64,000 bases of DNA, taken from the NCBI GenBank assembly GCA_003151495.1, contig PLXR01000005.1, forward strand, positions 300 through 64,299, given 5' to 3'. The DNA is from Opitutaceae bacterium (GTDB lineage Bacteria; Verrucomicrobiota; Verrucomicrobiia; Opitutales; Opitutaceae). The notes below the pieces were generated by a model. The model ran no database searches. It saw only the letters and a list, made by a program, of their open reading frames with translations, and was not told where the DNA came from. The position numbers and the translations under genes are program-made. Positions within the stretch are counted from its first letter, which is position 1, and each line of letters starts with the position of its first letter. Below are positions 41,406 through 50,999 of this stretch, in pieces.

Positions 41406-42727
41406 CCACACCCTCCGACAGGCGCGATTTCATAAAGACAACCACGGCCGCGGGCATCGCCCTCGCCGCGATGCCGGCGTGGCTGCGGGCCGCGGGGGCC
41501 AACAGCCGCGTGAGGCTGGCCGTCATCGGCACGAACAGCCGCGGCCTCGACCACATCGAGGCCCTCTCCGGGATCGACAACGCCGAGATCGCCTATGTCT
41601 GCGACGTCGAGGACGGCGCGCTCGCCAAGGGCGTCAAGCAGGCGGCAAAATTCCCGGGGGCCCAGCCCAGGGCCGTGAAGGACTTCAGGAAGGTGCTCGA
41701 GGACCCCTTGGTGGACGCCGTGACGATCGCGACCCCCGACCACTGGCACACCCCCATGGCGATCATGGCCCTGGCGGCCGGCAAGCACGTCTACGTGGAA
41801 AAGCCCTGCAGCCAGAATCCCCATGAGGGCGAGCTCCTCCTCAAGGCCATCGCGAGGTACGGGAAGCTCGTGCAGATGGGCAACCAGAGGCGCTCCTTCC
41901 CCAACATGCAGGCAGCCGTGAAGGAGATCCAGGGGGGGGTGATCGGGAAGGCCTACTACGCCCGGGCCTGGTACGACAACAGCCGCCTGTCGATCGGGCA
42001 TGGCGTGCCCGCTCCCGTGCCGTCCGCCCTGGACTACGAGCTCTGGCAGGGGCCGGCGCCGCGCCGCCCGTACACGAGCAACATCATCCCCTACAACTGG
42101 CACTGGTTCTGGCATTGGGGGACCGGCGAGGCGCTCAACAACGGCACCCACGAGATCGACGTGTGCCGGTGGGCGCTCGGGGTCGACTTCGCGACCCGGG
42201 TCACCTCCAACGGGGGCCGCTACCGCTTCAGGGACGACTGGGAGACCCCCGACACCCAGGTGATCGCATGGGACTTCGCCGGGGAGAAGTCCATCTCCTG
42301 GGAGGGCCGCAGCTGCAGCGGGTTCCCGAGCGAGGGATATTCTCGGGGCGCCGTCATCTACGGATCCGAAGGCACCGCCCTCCTCGAGGGCAACAACTAC
42401 ACCGTCTTCGACACCAAGAACAAGAAGGTCCGGGCGACCGCCGAGAAGGCGGAGGGCGACCCCACGAACACGCAGAGCGCGAACGGAGTCAGGCTCGACC
42501 GCCTCCACGTGAAGAACTTCGTGGACGCCGTCGCGACGGGATCCGCCCTCACCTCCCCGATCGAGGAGGGGCACCGGAGCGTGACCATGCTCCACCTCGG
42601 CAACATCTCCCAGCGCGTGGGCCGGACCCTCGTGTGCAACGCCTCCGACGGGCACATCCTGGACGACCCCGAGGCGATGAAGCTCTGGCAGAGGGACTAC
42701 GAGCCCGGCTGGGAACCGAAGGTGTAG
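41402..42727 (+). CDS. Gfo/Idh/MocA family oxidoreductase, Tat-exported
   Basis: SDRRDFIKTTTAAGIALAAMPAWLRA; VRLAVIGTNSRGLDHIEALSGIDNAEIAYVCDVEDGAL; TIATPDHWHTPMAIMALAAGKHVYVEKPCSQNPHEGELLLKA. Confidence 0.95.
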   Translation: MTTPSDRRDFIKTTTAAGIALAAMPAWLRAAGANSRVRLAVIGTNSRGLDHIEALSGIDNAEIAYVCDVEDGALAKGVKQAAKFPGAQPRAVKDFRKVLEDPLVDAVTIATPDHWHTPMAIMALAAGKHVYVEKPCSQNPHEGELLLKAIARYGKLVQMGNQRRSFPNMQAAVKEIQGGVIGKAYYARAWYDNSRLSIGHGVPAPVPSALDYELWQGPAPRRPYTSNIIPYNWHWFWHWGTGEALNNGTHEIDVCRWALGVDFATRVTSNGGRYRFRDDWETPDTQVIAWDFAGEKSISWEGRSCSGFPSEGYSRGAVIYGSEGTALLEGNNYTVFDTKNKKVRATAEKAEGDPTNTQSANGVRLDRLHVKNFVDAVATGSALTSPIEEGHRSVTMLHLGNISQRVGRTLVCNASDGHILDDPEAMKLWQRDYEPGWEPKV

Positions 42728-42851
42728 GGGCCGGCGAGCCGGTCGGAGTCCACGCGCGTGGTCCCTTGCGACCGCATTCGAGGACAAACGCCAGGTCGTT
42801 CTCCAACTAAAAAGCATAATTAGATGTTTTATTCGAGGAACTTACGATTGT

Positions 42852-42892
42852 TCGATATCTAATCATTGCAATTGATACTATTTGATATCTAA
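42852..42892. promoter_or_regulatory. Two GATATCTAA direct repeats (candidate MarR-family operator)
   Basis: ttcGATATCTAAtcattgcaattgatactatttGATATCTAAc; copies start at 42854 and 42884 (30-bp period) in an AT-rich patch upstream of the YiiX-like/MarR operon. Confidence 0.5.
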
Positions 42893-42900
42893 CTGTCCCC

Positions 42901-43560
42901 GTGACCTTCAGGAATCACCTCACCCTTGCCCTTGCCGTCCTCGTCGCCGCCATCACCCCCCATGCCCGCGCCGCCCTCGATGAGGGCACGTACGACCGGG
43001 TCGTCGCGAGCCAGCCCCATATCGGCGACATCGTCTTCACCCGGATCGGGGGGCCGATATTCACCCGGGTGGCCGAGACGACCTGCAGCTGGACGTCCCA
43101 CGTGGGGATCATCGTTGATTTCCGCGATGGCGACTGGATCGTCGCCGAGAGCGCGGTCCCCTTCGTCCGGAAGACGGCCCTCCGGAGATTCCTCGACCGG
43201 TCGGAGGACCAGCAGTTCTCGATCAAGCGCCTGAAGCCCGAGCCGGACGACGCCGCGAAGCGGGAAATGCTGGGGTTTGCGGACTCGCAGATGGGCAGGC
43301 TCTACTCCCTTGGATTCAACCTCGAGTCCCGGAGTACCTTCTGCTCCAAGTTTGTTCATGACGTGGTCCTTGCGGGAACGCACCAGTCAATCGGCGAGAC
43401 CGAGACCTTCGAGCACCTCCTCCACCGCAATCCCGGGGCCCCCCTGTGGTTCTGGCGCACCTGGTTCCTGGGTTTCATCCCGTGGAGCCGGACCACGATC
43501 ACCCCCGCCAGCGAACTCTCGAGCCCCCTCCTCGCCCCCGTCGTCCAGAACAACGTATGA
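42901..43560 (+). CDS. YiiX/YebB-like permuted NlpC/P60 cysteine hydrolase, secreted
   Basis: QPHIGDIVFTRIGGPIFTRVAETTCSWTSHVGIIVDFRDGDWIVAESAVPFVRKTALRRFL..RSTFCSKFVHDVV: Cys and His residues of the papain-like YiiX family. GTG start. Confidence 0.85.
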   Translation: MTFRNHLTLALAVLVAAITPHARAALDEGTYDRVVASQPHIGDIVFTRIGGPIFTRVAETTCSWTSHVGIIVDFRDGDWIVAESAVPFVRKTALRRFLDRSEDQQFSIKRLKPEPDDAAKREMLGFADSQMGRLYSLGFNLESRSTFCSKFVHDVVLAGTHQSIGETETFEHLLHRNPGAPLWFWRTWFLGFIPWSRTTITPASELSSPLLAPVVQNNV

Positions 43561-43961
43561 AAACCCTCATCTACGAGATCATTGCCGCAGCCGGGACAAT
43601 TGAGTCCGCCGGAAACCGGATCCTCAAGCCGTTCGGCCTGACGCCGATGACATTCAATATCCTGAACGTGCTGTCCGAGAGGCCGCTTTCCCAAAGGGAG
43701 ATCGGCGACAGGATAATCGTCGCGGCCTCGAGCATCACCTTCCAGGTGCGCCAGCTCCAGAAGAAGGGGCTGATCCAGAGGCGAAGGGCCGACGCCCGGA
43801 CCTGGCAGGTATCGCTGACCCCGCTCGGGGCGGACACCCGGAGGCGCGCCGAGAGGCGCATGGACGAGGTGATCGGCCAGATCCGGATCGAGCCCGGTCT
43901 CGTGGCGAACGCCGAGTCCGCGCTCCGCGAGGTCCGCCGGCACCTTCCGGTCCTGGTCTAG
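43557..43961 (+). CDS. MarR family transcriptional regulator
   Basis: LTPMTFNILNVLSERPLSQREIGDRIIVAASSITFQVRQLQKKGLIQRRRADARTWQVSLTPLG: MarR winged helix. ATGA overlap with upstream gene. Confidence 0.9.
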   Translation: MKTLIYEIIAAAGTIESAGNRILKPFGLTPMTFNILNVLSERPLSQREIGDRIIVAASSITFQVRQLQKKGLIQRRRADARTWQVSLTPLGADTRRRAERRMDEVIGQIRIEPGLVANAESALREVRRHLPVLV

Positions 43962-43990
43962 CCCGCAACCCCGGGTCCCCCTTCCCTCCC

Positions 43991-46900
43991 ATGAGCATGC
44001 TGACCTCCCGCCGGTTCCTGCCCCTCTTCGTGACGCAGTTCATCGGCGCCTTCTGCGACAACGTCTTCAAGAACGCGTTCGTCCTCCTGGCGACCTACGG
44101 CCTGGCCCTTGAGCACGGCTGGAACCCCGCGTACGCCGTCTACATGATCGGGGGGCTGTTCATCCTTCCCTTCGTCCTCATCTCGGGCTGGGCGGGCTAC
44201 GTCTCGGACATATGGCCCCGGCACACGCTCGTCCGGAGCCTCAAGACCTTCGAGGCGTTCGTGATGCTCGGCGCCGCGGCGGCGCTGTACTTCGACAGCT
44301 TCTACGGCATGTGGGCCATCATCGTCTCGCTGGGATTCATCTCGGCGCTGTTCGGCCCGTTGAAGTACGGGCTCCTGCCGGTCTACCTGCCGTCCGACGA
44401 GCTCGTAAAGGGAAACGCTTGGTTCGAGGCGGGGTCCTTCATCGCCATCGTCACCGGGACCCTCGTGGGAGAGCTCGCGACCGAGAACCCTCCCCACGGC
44501 CGGGTTCTCGTCGGGATCCTTCTCCTCGCACTCGGGGTGATCGGCTGCGTCTCGACCTATTTTCTCCCTAAGGCTCCCGCGGCGGCCAAGCGGACCATCT
44601 CCCCGTGGAGCCCCCGGTCGCTGCGGGTCTGCACCGTCGACGCCGTCCGCACGATCCGCCGGATCCCGGTCCTCTGGAGGAGCGTCCTCGGCGTCTCGTG
44701 GTTCTGGTGCCTCGGGGCGGTGCTCCTTTCGTTCCTCCCGATCTACGTGAAGGACACGCTCCACCAGGACGCCGCCGGGGTCACCCACTTCCTCCTGTAT
44801 TTTGCCCTGGGGGTCGGCCTCGGCTCCTTTCTCGGGATGGTGCTCAGCCACGGCAAGATCCGCGCGACCTACGTCCCGCTGGCCGGGCTCGCGATCAGCG
44901 CCTTCCTCTTCCTCTGGGTCCTCGCCGACCGGTTCGGCGGGTCCCACCTCGGGCTCTACCTGACGGTCATCACCCTCGGGATCGGAACGGCCGGCGGCGT
45001 CTACTCGGTTCCGCTCTACGCACTCATGCAGCACCGCAGCCCCGAGGACCAGCGCGGGCGCGTCATATCGGCCAACAACATCATGAATGCCGTATTCATG
45101 GTGGCGGGGGCACTCGGGGCGGTGGGCATCGCCGCCATCGACCCGGGTCCGAGGGTCCTCCTCACGGTCCTCGGCGCCACGAACTTCCTGGTCTCACTCT
45201 ACATGGTCTGGCTGATCCCGGAGTCGGTCATACAGACGGTCGTCCGGCTCGTCCTGCGCCTGGTATTCAGGGTCCGGGTCCGCGGGATCGAGAACTTCCC
45301 CGCCTCCGGCCCCAGGCTCGTCGTCGCGAACCACACCTCCTGGCTGGACGCCGCCCTCCTCGCGGCGTTCCTGCCCGAACCGCCGATCTTCGCGGTCGAC
45401 AGCCGCATAGCCCGCCTGCCGTGGGTCAGCCCCTTCCTCAAGTGGACCACGGCCTATGCGATCGACCCGATGCACCCGATCAGCCTGAAGACGCTCTGCG
45501 GCGCCGTGGAGAAGGGGGGCGTGGTCGCTATCTTTCCGGAGGGCCGGCTCACGACGACCGGCGGCCTGATGAAGGTCTACGACGGGGCCGGGTTCATCGC
45601 GCAAAAGACCGGGGCGCAGATCGTCCCCGTCCACATCGACGGCGCCCAGCTGTCCGTCCTGACGCGCCTCGGGGGAAAATACCGCCGGCAGTGGTTCCCG
45701 AGGATCACGCTCACGGTGGGGGCTCCAGCGGTGATGCCGGAGAGCGTCGACCGGAGGGGCCGCTCGCCCTTCATTTACGCGCTCCTGAGCGAGAGCGCCT
45801 TCCGCGCCCAGAGCTGCGGCCATTCGCTTTACCGCGAGCTCCTGGACGCGTCCAGGCGCCACCGGGGCGGGGAGCTCTGGGTGGGGCACGATGGGCGCAC
45901 CGCGACCTACTCCCAGATCCTCGGGCGATCGGCCTACCTCGGGACGCGCCTCGCGGCCGAGACCGCCCCGGGCGAGGTCGTCGGGATCATGATGCCCACG
46001 AGCATGGGGGGCGGGCTGGCCTTCTGGGGGCTCCAGTTCGCCCACCGGGTGCCGGCGTGGCTCAACTTCTCGATGGGGAGCGCAGCCCTGACCTCTACGC
46101 TCAGGACGGCCGGGGTCCGCACGGTCGTCACCTCACGGGCCTTCATCGCCGAGGGCCGGCTCGGTGAGAAGCTTGAAGCCCTCGAAGGCGCGGGGGCCCG
46201 GGTGATCTACCTCGAGGACCAGCGCCCGTCGCTCGCGGGGAAGGTGCGGGCCGCGTGGATGGGCCTGCGCGTGCGCTCGGCCTACGGCGCGCAGGAGGCG
46301 CGCTGGACGGCGGCGGGGGCCGATCCCCGCTCGACCATCCTCTTCACCTCCGGCTCCTCCGGGCTCCCGAAGGCCGTCGTCCTCTCCCACGCCAACCTCC
46401 TTTCAAACGTCGCCCAGCTGCGCGCGCGGATCGACTTCTCCCACAAGGACTGCGTCTTCAACGCGCTCCCGCTCTTCCACGCGTTCGGGTTCACGGGGGG
46501 CATGCTGACGCCCCTCTTCTCCGGCGTGCGCACCGTCCTCTACCCCACCCCCCTCCACTACGGGATCATCCCGGAGTTCATCTACAGCGCGAACGCGACC
46601 ATCTTCTTCGCGACGAACTCCTTCCTGAACGGCTACGCCCGCAAGGCGAACGCCTACGACTTCTATTCGCTTCGCTACGTCTTCGCGGGCGCCGAGAAGC
46701 TCCAGCCCTCGACCCAGAAGCTGTGGAACGAGCGCTTCGGCATCCGCATCTTCGAGGGCTACGGGACCACGGAGGCCTCCCCGGCCCTGGCGATGAACAC
46801 CCCCCTCTGCTGCAAGGCGGGGACCGTCGGCCAGTTCCTTCCCGGGATCAACTACCGGCTCGAGCCCGTCCCCGGGACGGCGGGCGGCCGCCTCTTCTTC

Positions 46901-47353
46901 AGCGGCCCGAACCGGATGATGGGCTACTACCTGCCGGAGGCGCCCGGAATCCTGGCCGAGACGGACGCGTGGTACGACACGGGCGACATCGTGTCCGTCG
47001 ACGACCAGGGCTTCGTGAGCATCCTCGGGCGCGCGAAGCGGTTCGCCAAGATCGCGGGCGAGATGGTTTCCCTGTCGGCCGTGGAGGAGGCCGTCTCCAC
47101 CTCTGCAAACGGGATGGTGGCCGTGGTCTCCAGGCCGCACCCCACCAAAGGCGAGGAGCTCGTCCTCTTCACCTCGGACACCGCCCTCACGGTCGAGGCC
47201 GTCCGCGACTGCATCCGCGCGCGCGGGCTCTCGGACCTGAGTGTCCCGAGGCACGTCCGCGCCTGCAAGCCGTTCCCGCTCCTGGGCTCGGGAAAGCCCG
47301 ACCTTCCCGCACTCCAGCAGCTGGCAACCCTGGCTGAGCCGGCCCACGCCTGA
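43991..47353 (+). CDS. MFS transporter (LplT-like) - acyltransferase - acyl-ACP synthetase fusion (Aas-like)
   Basis: 1120 aa: 12-TM MFS N-terminus; VVANHTSWLDAALLAAFLPEP..FPEGRLTTTGG (PlsC HX4D, FPEGxx); STILFTSGSSGLPKAVVLSHANLLSN..GYGTTEASPALAMNTP (AMP-binding). Confidence 0.94.
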   Translation: MSMLTSRRFLPLFVTQFIGAFCDNVFKNAFVLLATYGLALEHGWNPAYAVYMIGGLFILPFVLISGWAGYVSDIWPRHTLVRSLKTFEAFVMLGAAAALYFDSFYGMWAIIVSLGFISALFGPLKYGLLPVYLPSDELVKGNAWFEAGSFIAIVTGTLVGELATENPPHGRVLVGILLLALGVIGCVSTYFLPKAPAAAKRTISPWSPRSLRVCTVDAVRTIRRIPVLWRSVLGVSWFWCLGAVLLSFLPIYVKDTLHQDAAGVTHFLLYFALGVGLGSFLGMVLSHGKIRATYVPLAGLAISAFLFLWVLADRFGGSHLGLYLTVITLGIGTAGGVYSVPLYALMQHRSPEDQRGRVISANNIMNAVFMVAGALGAVGIAAIDPGPRVLLTVLGATNFLVSLYMVWLIPESVIQTVVRLVLRLVFRVRVRGIENFPASGPRLVVANHTSWLDAALLAAFLPEPPIFAVDSRIARLPWVSPFLKWTTAYAIDPMHPISLKTLCGAVEKGGVVAIFPEGRLTTTGGLMKVYDGAGFIAQKTGAQIVPVHIDGAQLSVLTRLGGKYRRQWFPRITLTVGAPAVMPESVDRRGRSPFIYALLSESAFRAQSCGHSLYRELLDASRRHRGGELWVGHDGRTATYSQILGRSAYLGTRLAAETAPGEVVGIMMPTSMGGGLAFWGLQFAHRVPAWLNFSMGSAALTSTLRTAGVRTVVTSRAFIAEGRLGEKLEALEGAGARVIYLEDQRPSLAGKVRAAWMGLRVRSAYGAQEARWTAAGADPRSTILFTSGSSGLPKAVVLSHANLLSNVAQLRARIDFSHKDCVFNALPLFHAFGFTGGMLTPLFSGVRTVLYPTPLHYGIIPEFIYSANATIFFATNSFLNGYARKANAYDFYSLRYVFAGAEKLQPSTQKLWNERFGIRIFEGYGTTEASPALAMNTPLCCKAGTVGQFLPGINYRLEPVPGTAGGRLFFSGPNRMMGYYLPEAPGILAETDAWYDTGDIVSVDDQGFVSILGRAKRFAKIAGEMVSLSAVEEAVSTSANGMVAVVSRPHPTKGEELVLFTSDTALTVEAVRDCIRARGLSDLSVPRHVRACKPFPLLGSGKPDLPALQQLATLAEPAHA

Positions 47354-47367
47354 ACCCATCGCCACCC

Positions 47368-48417
47368 ATGAATGTCTCCCAAGCCGATCTCCGCACCGCA
47401 GGAAAAACCGCCGGGTTGACGAACAGCCAGCTTGACAGCCTCTGGGCCGCCCTCCTGGGCGACGCCCGGGCCTCGGGCAGGCCGAGGTTCGACACCGCCA
47501 ACGTGGCCTACTACCTCGGTGCCCTGATCGTAATCGGGGCAATGGGGTGGTTCATGAACAGGGCGTGGGACGCACTTGGCGGCGAAGGGCTTTTTGCAGT
47601 CTCCGTTGTCTATGCAGGCTCGTTCCTCGTCGCGGGCCGAATCCTGTGGAACAGGTCCCTCCGGGTCCCGGGAGGCCTCCTCCTGACAATCGCCGTCGGC
47701 ATGGCGCCGCTGGCAACCTACGGGCTCGAGCGCTGGACGGGCTACTGGCCGGCCGGGGATCCCGGCTCCTACACCCGGTTCCACCCCTACATCCACGGGA
47801 GCTGGATCATCATGGAGGGTGTGACGATCGCCGCCGGGCTCACCGCACTCCGGTTCTGGCGGTTCCCGTTCCTCACGGCGCCGGTCGCCTACGCGCTCTG
47901 GTACCTCTCGATGGACCTGGCCGAGGTGCTTCTCGGGCACCCCTATTTCAACTGGAATGAAAGGGCCTTCGTGACGATGGCGTTCGGGGCGGTGATGCTC
48001 GCAGCGACCTACGCCGTGGACCTCCTCGGGAAGCCCGAGGACTTCACGTTCTGGGGCTACCTATTCGGCCTGGCCTCCTTCTGGGGCGGGCTCTCGAGCA
48101 TGGAGAGCAACAGCGAGCTTTCGAAGTTCATCTACTGCCTCGTGAACCTGGCGCTCATCCTGGCCTCCGTTGCCCTGCGTCGAAAGGCGTTCATCGTCTT
48201 CGGCTCGCTCGGCTTCTTCGGCTACCTGTCCCACCTGGCCTACCGTGTCTTCCAGGACTCCTTCCTCTTCCCGGTCGTCCTGAGCCTGGTCGGCGTAGCC
48301 GTCATCTACCTCGGCCTCCAGTACCAGAAACGGCGCGAGGCGATCGAGGAATACCTTCGCCGGGAGGTCTTCCCCCACATCCGCTCGTTCATCCCGGCGC
48401 GCGTCCTCGCCGAGTAG
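47368..48417 (+). CDS. Multi-pass membrane protein, DUF2157-like
   Basis: ~10 hydrophobic segments (VAYYLGALIVIGAMGWFM, GLFAVSVVYAGSFLVAGRILW, etc.); N-terminal soluble helix. Confidence 0.75.
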   Translation: MNVSQADLRTAGKTAGLTNSQLDSLWAALLGDARASGRPRFDTANVAYYLGALIVIGAMGWFMNRAWDALGGEGLFAVSVVYAGSFLVAGRILWNRSLRVPGGLLLTIAVGMAPLATYGLERWTGYWPAGDPGSYTRFHPYIHGSWIIMEGVTIAAGLTALRFWRFPFLTAPVAYALWYLSMDLAEVLLGHPYFNWNERAFVTMAFGAVMLAATYAVDLLGKPEDFTFWGYLFGLASFWGGLSSMESNSELSKFIYCLVNLALILASVALRRKAFIVFGSLGFFGYLSHLAYRVFQDSFLFPVVLSLVGVAVIYLGLQYQKRREAIEEYLRREVFPHIRSFIPARVLAE

Positions 48418-48438
48418 GCCCCGACCCCCACCCACTCC

Positions 48439-49728
48439 ATGTCAGCCACCCAGAAGGACGCGCAGCGGCAGATCGAGCGCATCACCGCCGGGCTTTCACC
48501 GGACGAGATCGAGCGGCGCCTGGCGCCCAAGTCGGGCACCCCGCCCCGCCGGGTTCCGGGCGCCACGCGGACCGATCCGCAGACTGTCGCGAAACGATGG
48601 GCGGCCATTCCCCATTCCATCCCGGGAATGGCCCAGGTCGCGGACTCGGCCTCGCTCGCCGAGCACGCGGGCTACGCGAGAAACATCGAGAACTTCGTCG
48701 GGACCGTGAAGGTCCCCGTCGGGCTCGTGGGCCCCCTGAGGGTCAATGGTCTGTCCGCACAGGGGGACTACTACCTGCCGCTCGCGACCACCGAGGCGGC
48801 CCTCGTGGCAAGCTACCACCGCGGGGCGTCCGTGATCACCGAGTCGGGCGGCTGCTCCGTCCTGACGATGAACGAGGGCGTGAGCCGGGCGCCCGCCTTC
48901 GCCTTCCGCTCGCTCCTCGAGGCCGGCCGGTTCGTCCAGTGGTGCATCGAGCACGACGCCGAGCTCCGCTCGGCGGCCGAGGCCACGACCCACCATGGGC
49001 GCCTCGAGAACCTCCGCTTCAACCTCGAGGGGAACCACGTGTACCTCCTCTGCGAGTTCACGACGGGCGACGCGTCCGGCCAGAACATGGTGACGATCGC
49101 GGCCCAGGCCATCTGCACCGTCCTTGAGACGCGGTGCCCCGTGAAACCCGCCTACGGCTTCGTGGAGTGCAACTTCTCGGGGGACAAGAAGTCGAGCGCC
49201 CAGTCGTTCCAGGGCGTCCGGGGCCGCAAGGTGTCGGCCGAGGTCCGCATCCCGCGGGACGTCGTCCGGAGGTTCCTCCACACGACGCCCGAGAAGATGC
49301 TCGAGTACTGGAGGATCTCGGCGATGGGGGGCATCCTGAGCGGCACGATCGGGATCCAGGGCCACTATGCGAACGGGCTTGCCGCGCTCTTCATCGCCTG
49401 CGGGCAGGACGCCGCCTGCGTCTCCGAGGCCGCGGTGGGGGTGACCCGCCTCGAGGTCGAGCCGGAGGGCGACGGCTTCCTCTACGCGTGCGTCACCCTT
49501 CCCAACCTGATCGTCGGAACGGTCGGCGGGGGCACCGGTCTCCCCAGCCAGAAGGCCTGCCTCGACATCGTCGGCCTGGCGGGCCCGGGCAAGGCGCGGG
49601 CGTTCGCGGAGGTGTGCGCCGCGCTGGTCCTCGCCGGCGAAATCTCGATCACGGCCGCCCTCAGCGCCAACCAGTTCACGAAGGCGCATTCGCGGCTTGC
49701 GCGCGGCAGGCCGGCCGCCGGGGCCTAG
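48439..49728 (+). CDS. Hydroxymethylglutaryl-CoA reductase (class I-like)
   Basis: NIENFVGTVKVPVGLVGPLRVNG; LPLATTEAALVASYHRGASVITESGG; DASGQNMVTIAAQAI; YANGLAALFIACGQDAACVSEA; IVGTVGGGTGLPSQKACLDIVG. Confidence 0.95.
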   Translation: MSATQKDAQRQIERITAGLSPDEIERRLAPKSGTPPRRVPGATRTDPQTVAKRWAAIPHSIPGMAQVADSASLAEHAGYARNIENFVGTVKVPVGLVGPLRVNGLSAQGDYYLPLATTEAALVASYHRGASVITESGGCSVLTMNEGVSRAPAFAFRSLLEAGRFVQWCIEHDAELRSAAEATTHHGRLENLRFNLEGNHVYLLCEFTTGDASGQNMVTIAAQAICTVLETRCPVKPAYGFVECNFSGDKKSSAQSFQGVRGRKVSAEVRIPRDVVRRFLHTTPEKMLEYWRISAMGGILSGTIGIQGHYANGLAALFIACGQDAACVSEAAVGVTRLEVEPEGDGFLYACVTLPNLIVGTVGGGTGLPSQKACLDIVGLAGPGKARAFAEVCAALVLAGEISITAALSANQFTKAHSRLARGRPAAGA

Positions 49729-49742
49729 CACCGGCCGCCCCC

Positions 49743-50414
49743 ATGAAAGCGACCCTGCCCATGTCCGCGGTCGTCGCCGTCCTTGGCGCCCTCTTGCTCG
49801 CAGTCCGTTCGCTCCAGGCCCGGGGATGGATCGGTGCGGAAGCCGGGCGGAAGCTGGTCCATGCCGGAATGGGCACGGTCGCCCTCCCGTTCCCCTGGAT
49901 CTTCCGGGACACGTGGCCCGTCTGGACCCTCGCGGTGATCGCCGCCGTCATCCTCGGGTCAATCCGGTCCGTGCCGACACTCTCAAGGAGGTACGGGTCG
50001 ATCCTCGGTGGCGTCGAGCGCTCCTCGCTCGGCGACCTTTTGTTTCCGCTTGGGGCGGCCCTGGCCTTTCAGCTGGCGGGGCGGGACAGGGCTGCCTACT
50101 GCGCCGCCATCGGGGTCCTGGCATTCGCGGACACGGCGGGCGCGCTTGTCGGCACCCGATGGGGGCGCCTCAGATACGCTGTCGCCGGCGGGCACAAGAC
50201 ACTTGAGGGTTCGCTCGCGGTTCTCTTTGTTTCGGCGCTCTGCGGCGCAGCGGGATACTATGTCCTCGGGCGATCCCTGCCAGGGGAGGCCGTGCTCGGC
50301 GGCCTCGCCGTCGGCGCCGCGGCCGCGGCCGTCGAGGCGGTCGCGGGATTCGGTCTCGACAACCTATTCATGCCGACGGCGGTCGTCGCAATCATGGTGC
50401 ACTGGCATCCCTAG
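49743..50414 (+). CDS. Dolichol kinase / phytol kinase / CdsA-like integral membrane CTP-dependent enzyme
   Basis: EAGRKLVHAGMGTVALPFPWIF; ERSSLGDLLFPLGAALAF; AFADTAGALVGTRWG; GGHKTLEGSLAVLFVSALCG, SEC59/VTE5/CdsA-like pattern. Confidence 0.8.
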   Translation: MKATLPMSAVVAVLGALLLAVRSLQARGWIGAEAGRKLVHAGMGTVALPFPWIFRDTWPVWTLAVIAAVILGSIRSVPTLSRRYGSILGGVERSSLGDLLFPLGAALAFQLAGRDRAAYCAAIGVLAFADTAGALVGTRWGRLRYAVAGGHKTLEGSLAVLFVSALCGAAGYYVLGRSLPGEAVLGGLAVGAAAAAVEAVAGFGLDNLFMPTAVVAIMVHWHP

Positions 50415-50420
50415 GCCGCG

Positions 50421-50999
50421 ATGTACCCCCCTCTTCTCACCGCCCTCGGAATCGTCGTCCCGGTATCCCTCGCGGGACTGACACAGGTCGCGGTCATCCG
50501 CCTCAACTGGCTTCGGGGCCTGGCCGCGATGCCGCTCGATTTCGGGGCGAGGATTCGGGGAACGCGCCTCTTTGGGGACAACAAGACCATGCGCGGCCTC
50601 GTGGTCATGGTGGCGGCCACCGCCGCATGGGTCCTGATCCAGCATGCCTTCCTCGTCGGAATGGGATCCAACGAAGCCGCCCTCCCCGCCTTCCAGCGCC
50701 TGCATCCCCTGGAATGGGGCGCCCTTGCGGGCCTGGGGTACGTGATCGGCGAGCTTCCGAACAGCTTCATCAAGCGCAGGCTCGGGATCTCGGCTGGAGC
50801 CGCCGCAGGCGGCGGCCTCGGCGTTCTCTTCTGGACCATCGACCAGGTGGACAGCGTCGGCGGCGTCCTATTGATCCTGCTGCTGGTCTGGACACCCAGC
50901 CTGCAGGTCGTGGCCGCCCTCCTCGGCATAACGCTCCTGGTCCACCCGCTGGTTGCCCTCGTGATGTTTTGCCTGGGTCTAAAGGACCGGATTGGATGA
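50421..50999 (+). CDS. CDP-archaeol synthase (CarS)/DUF46-like membrane protein
   Basis: MPLDFGARIRGTRLFGDNKTMRGLVVMVAATA..LGYVIGELPNSFIKRRLGI..WTIDQVDSVGGVLL: FGD(N/G)KTxRG and GxELPNSFxKRR motifs of PF01864. Confidence 0.8.
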   Translation: MYPPLLTALGIVVPVSLAGLTQVAVIRLNWLRGLAAMPLDFGARIRGTRLFGDNKTMRGLVVMVAATAAWVLIQHAFLVGMGSNEAALPAFQRLHPLEWGALAGLGYVIGELPNSFIKRRLGISAGAAAGGGLGVLFWTIDQVDSVGGVLLILLLVWTPSLQVVAALLGITLLVHPLVALVMFCLGLKDRIG

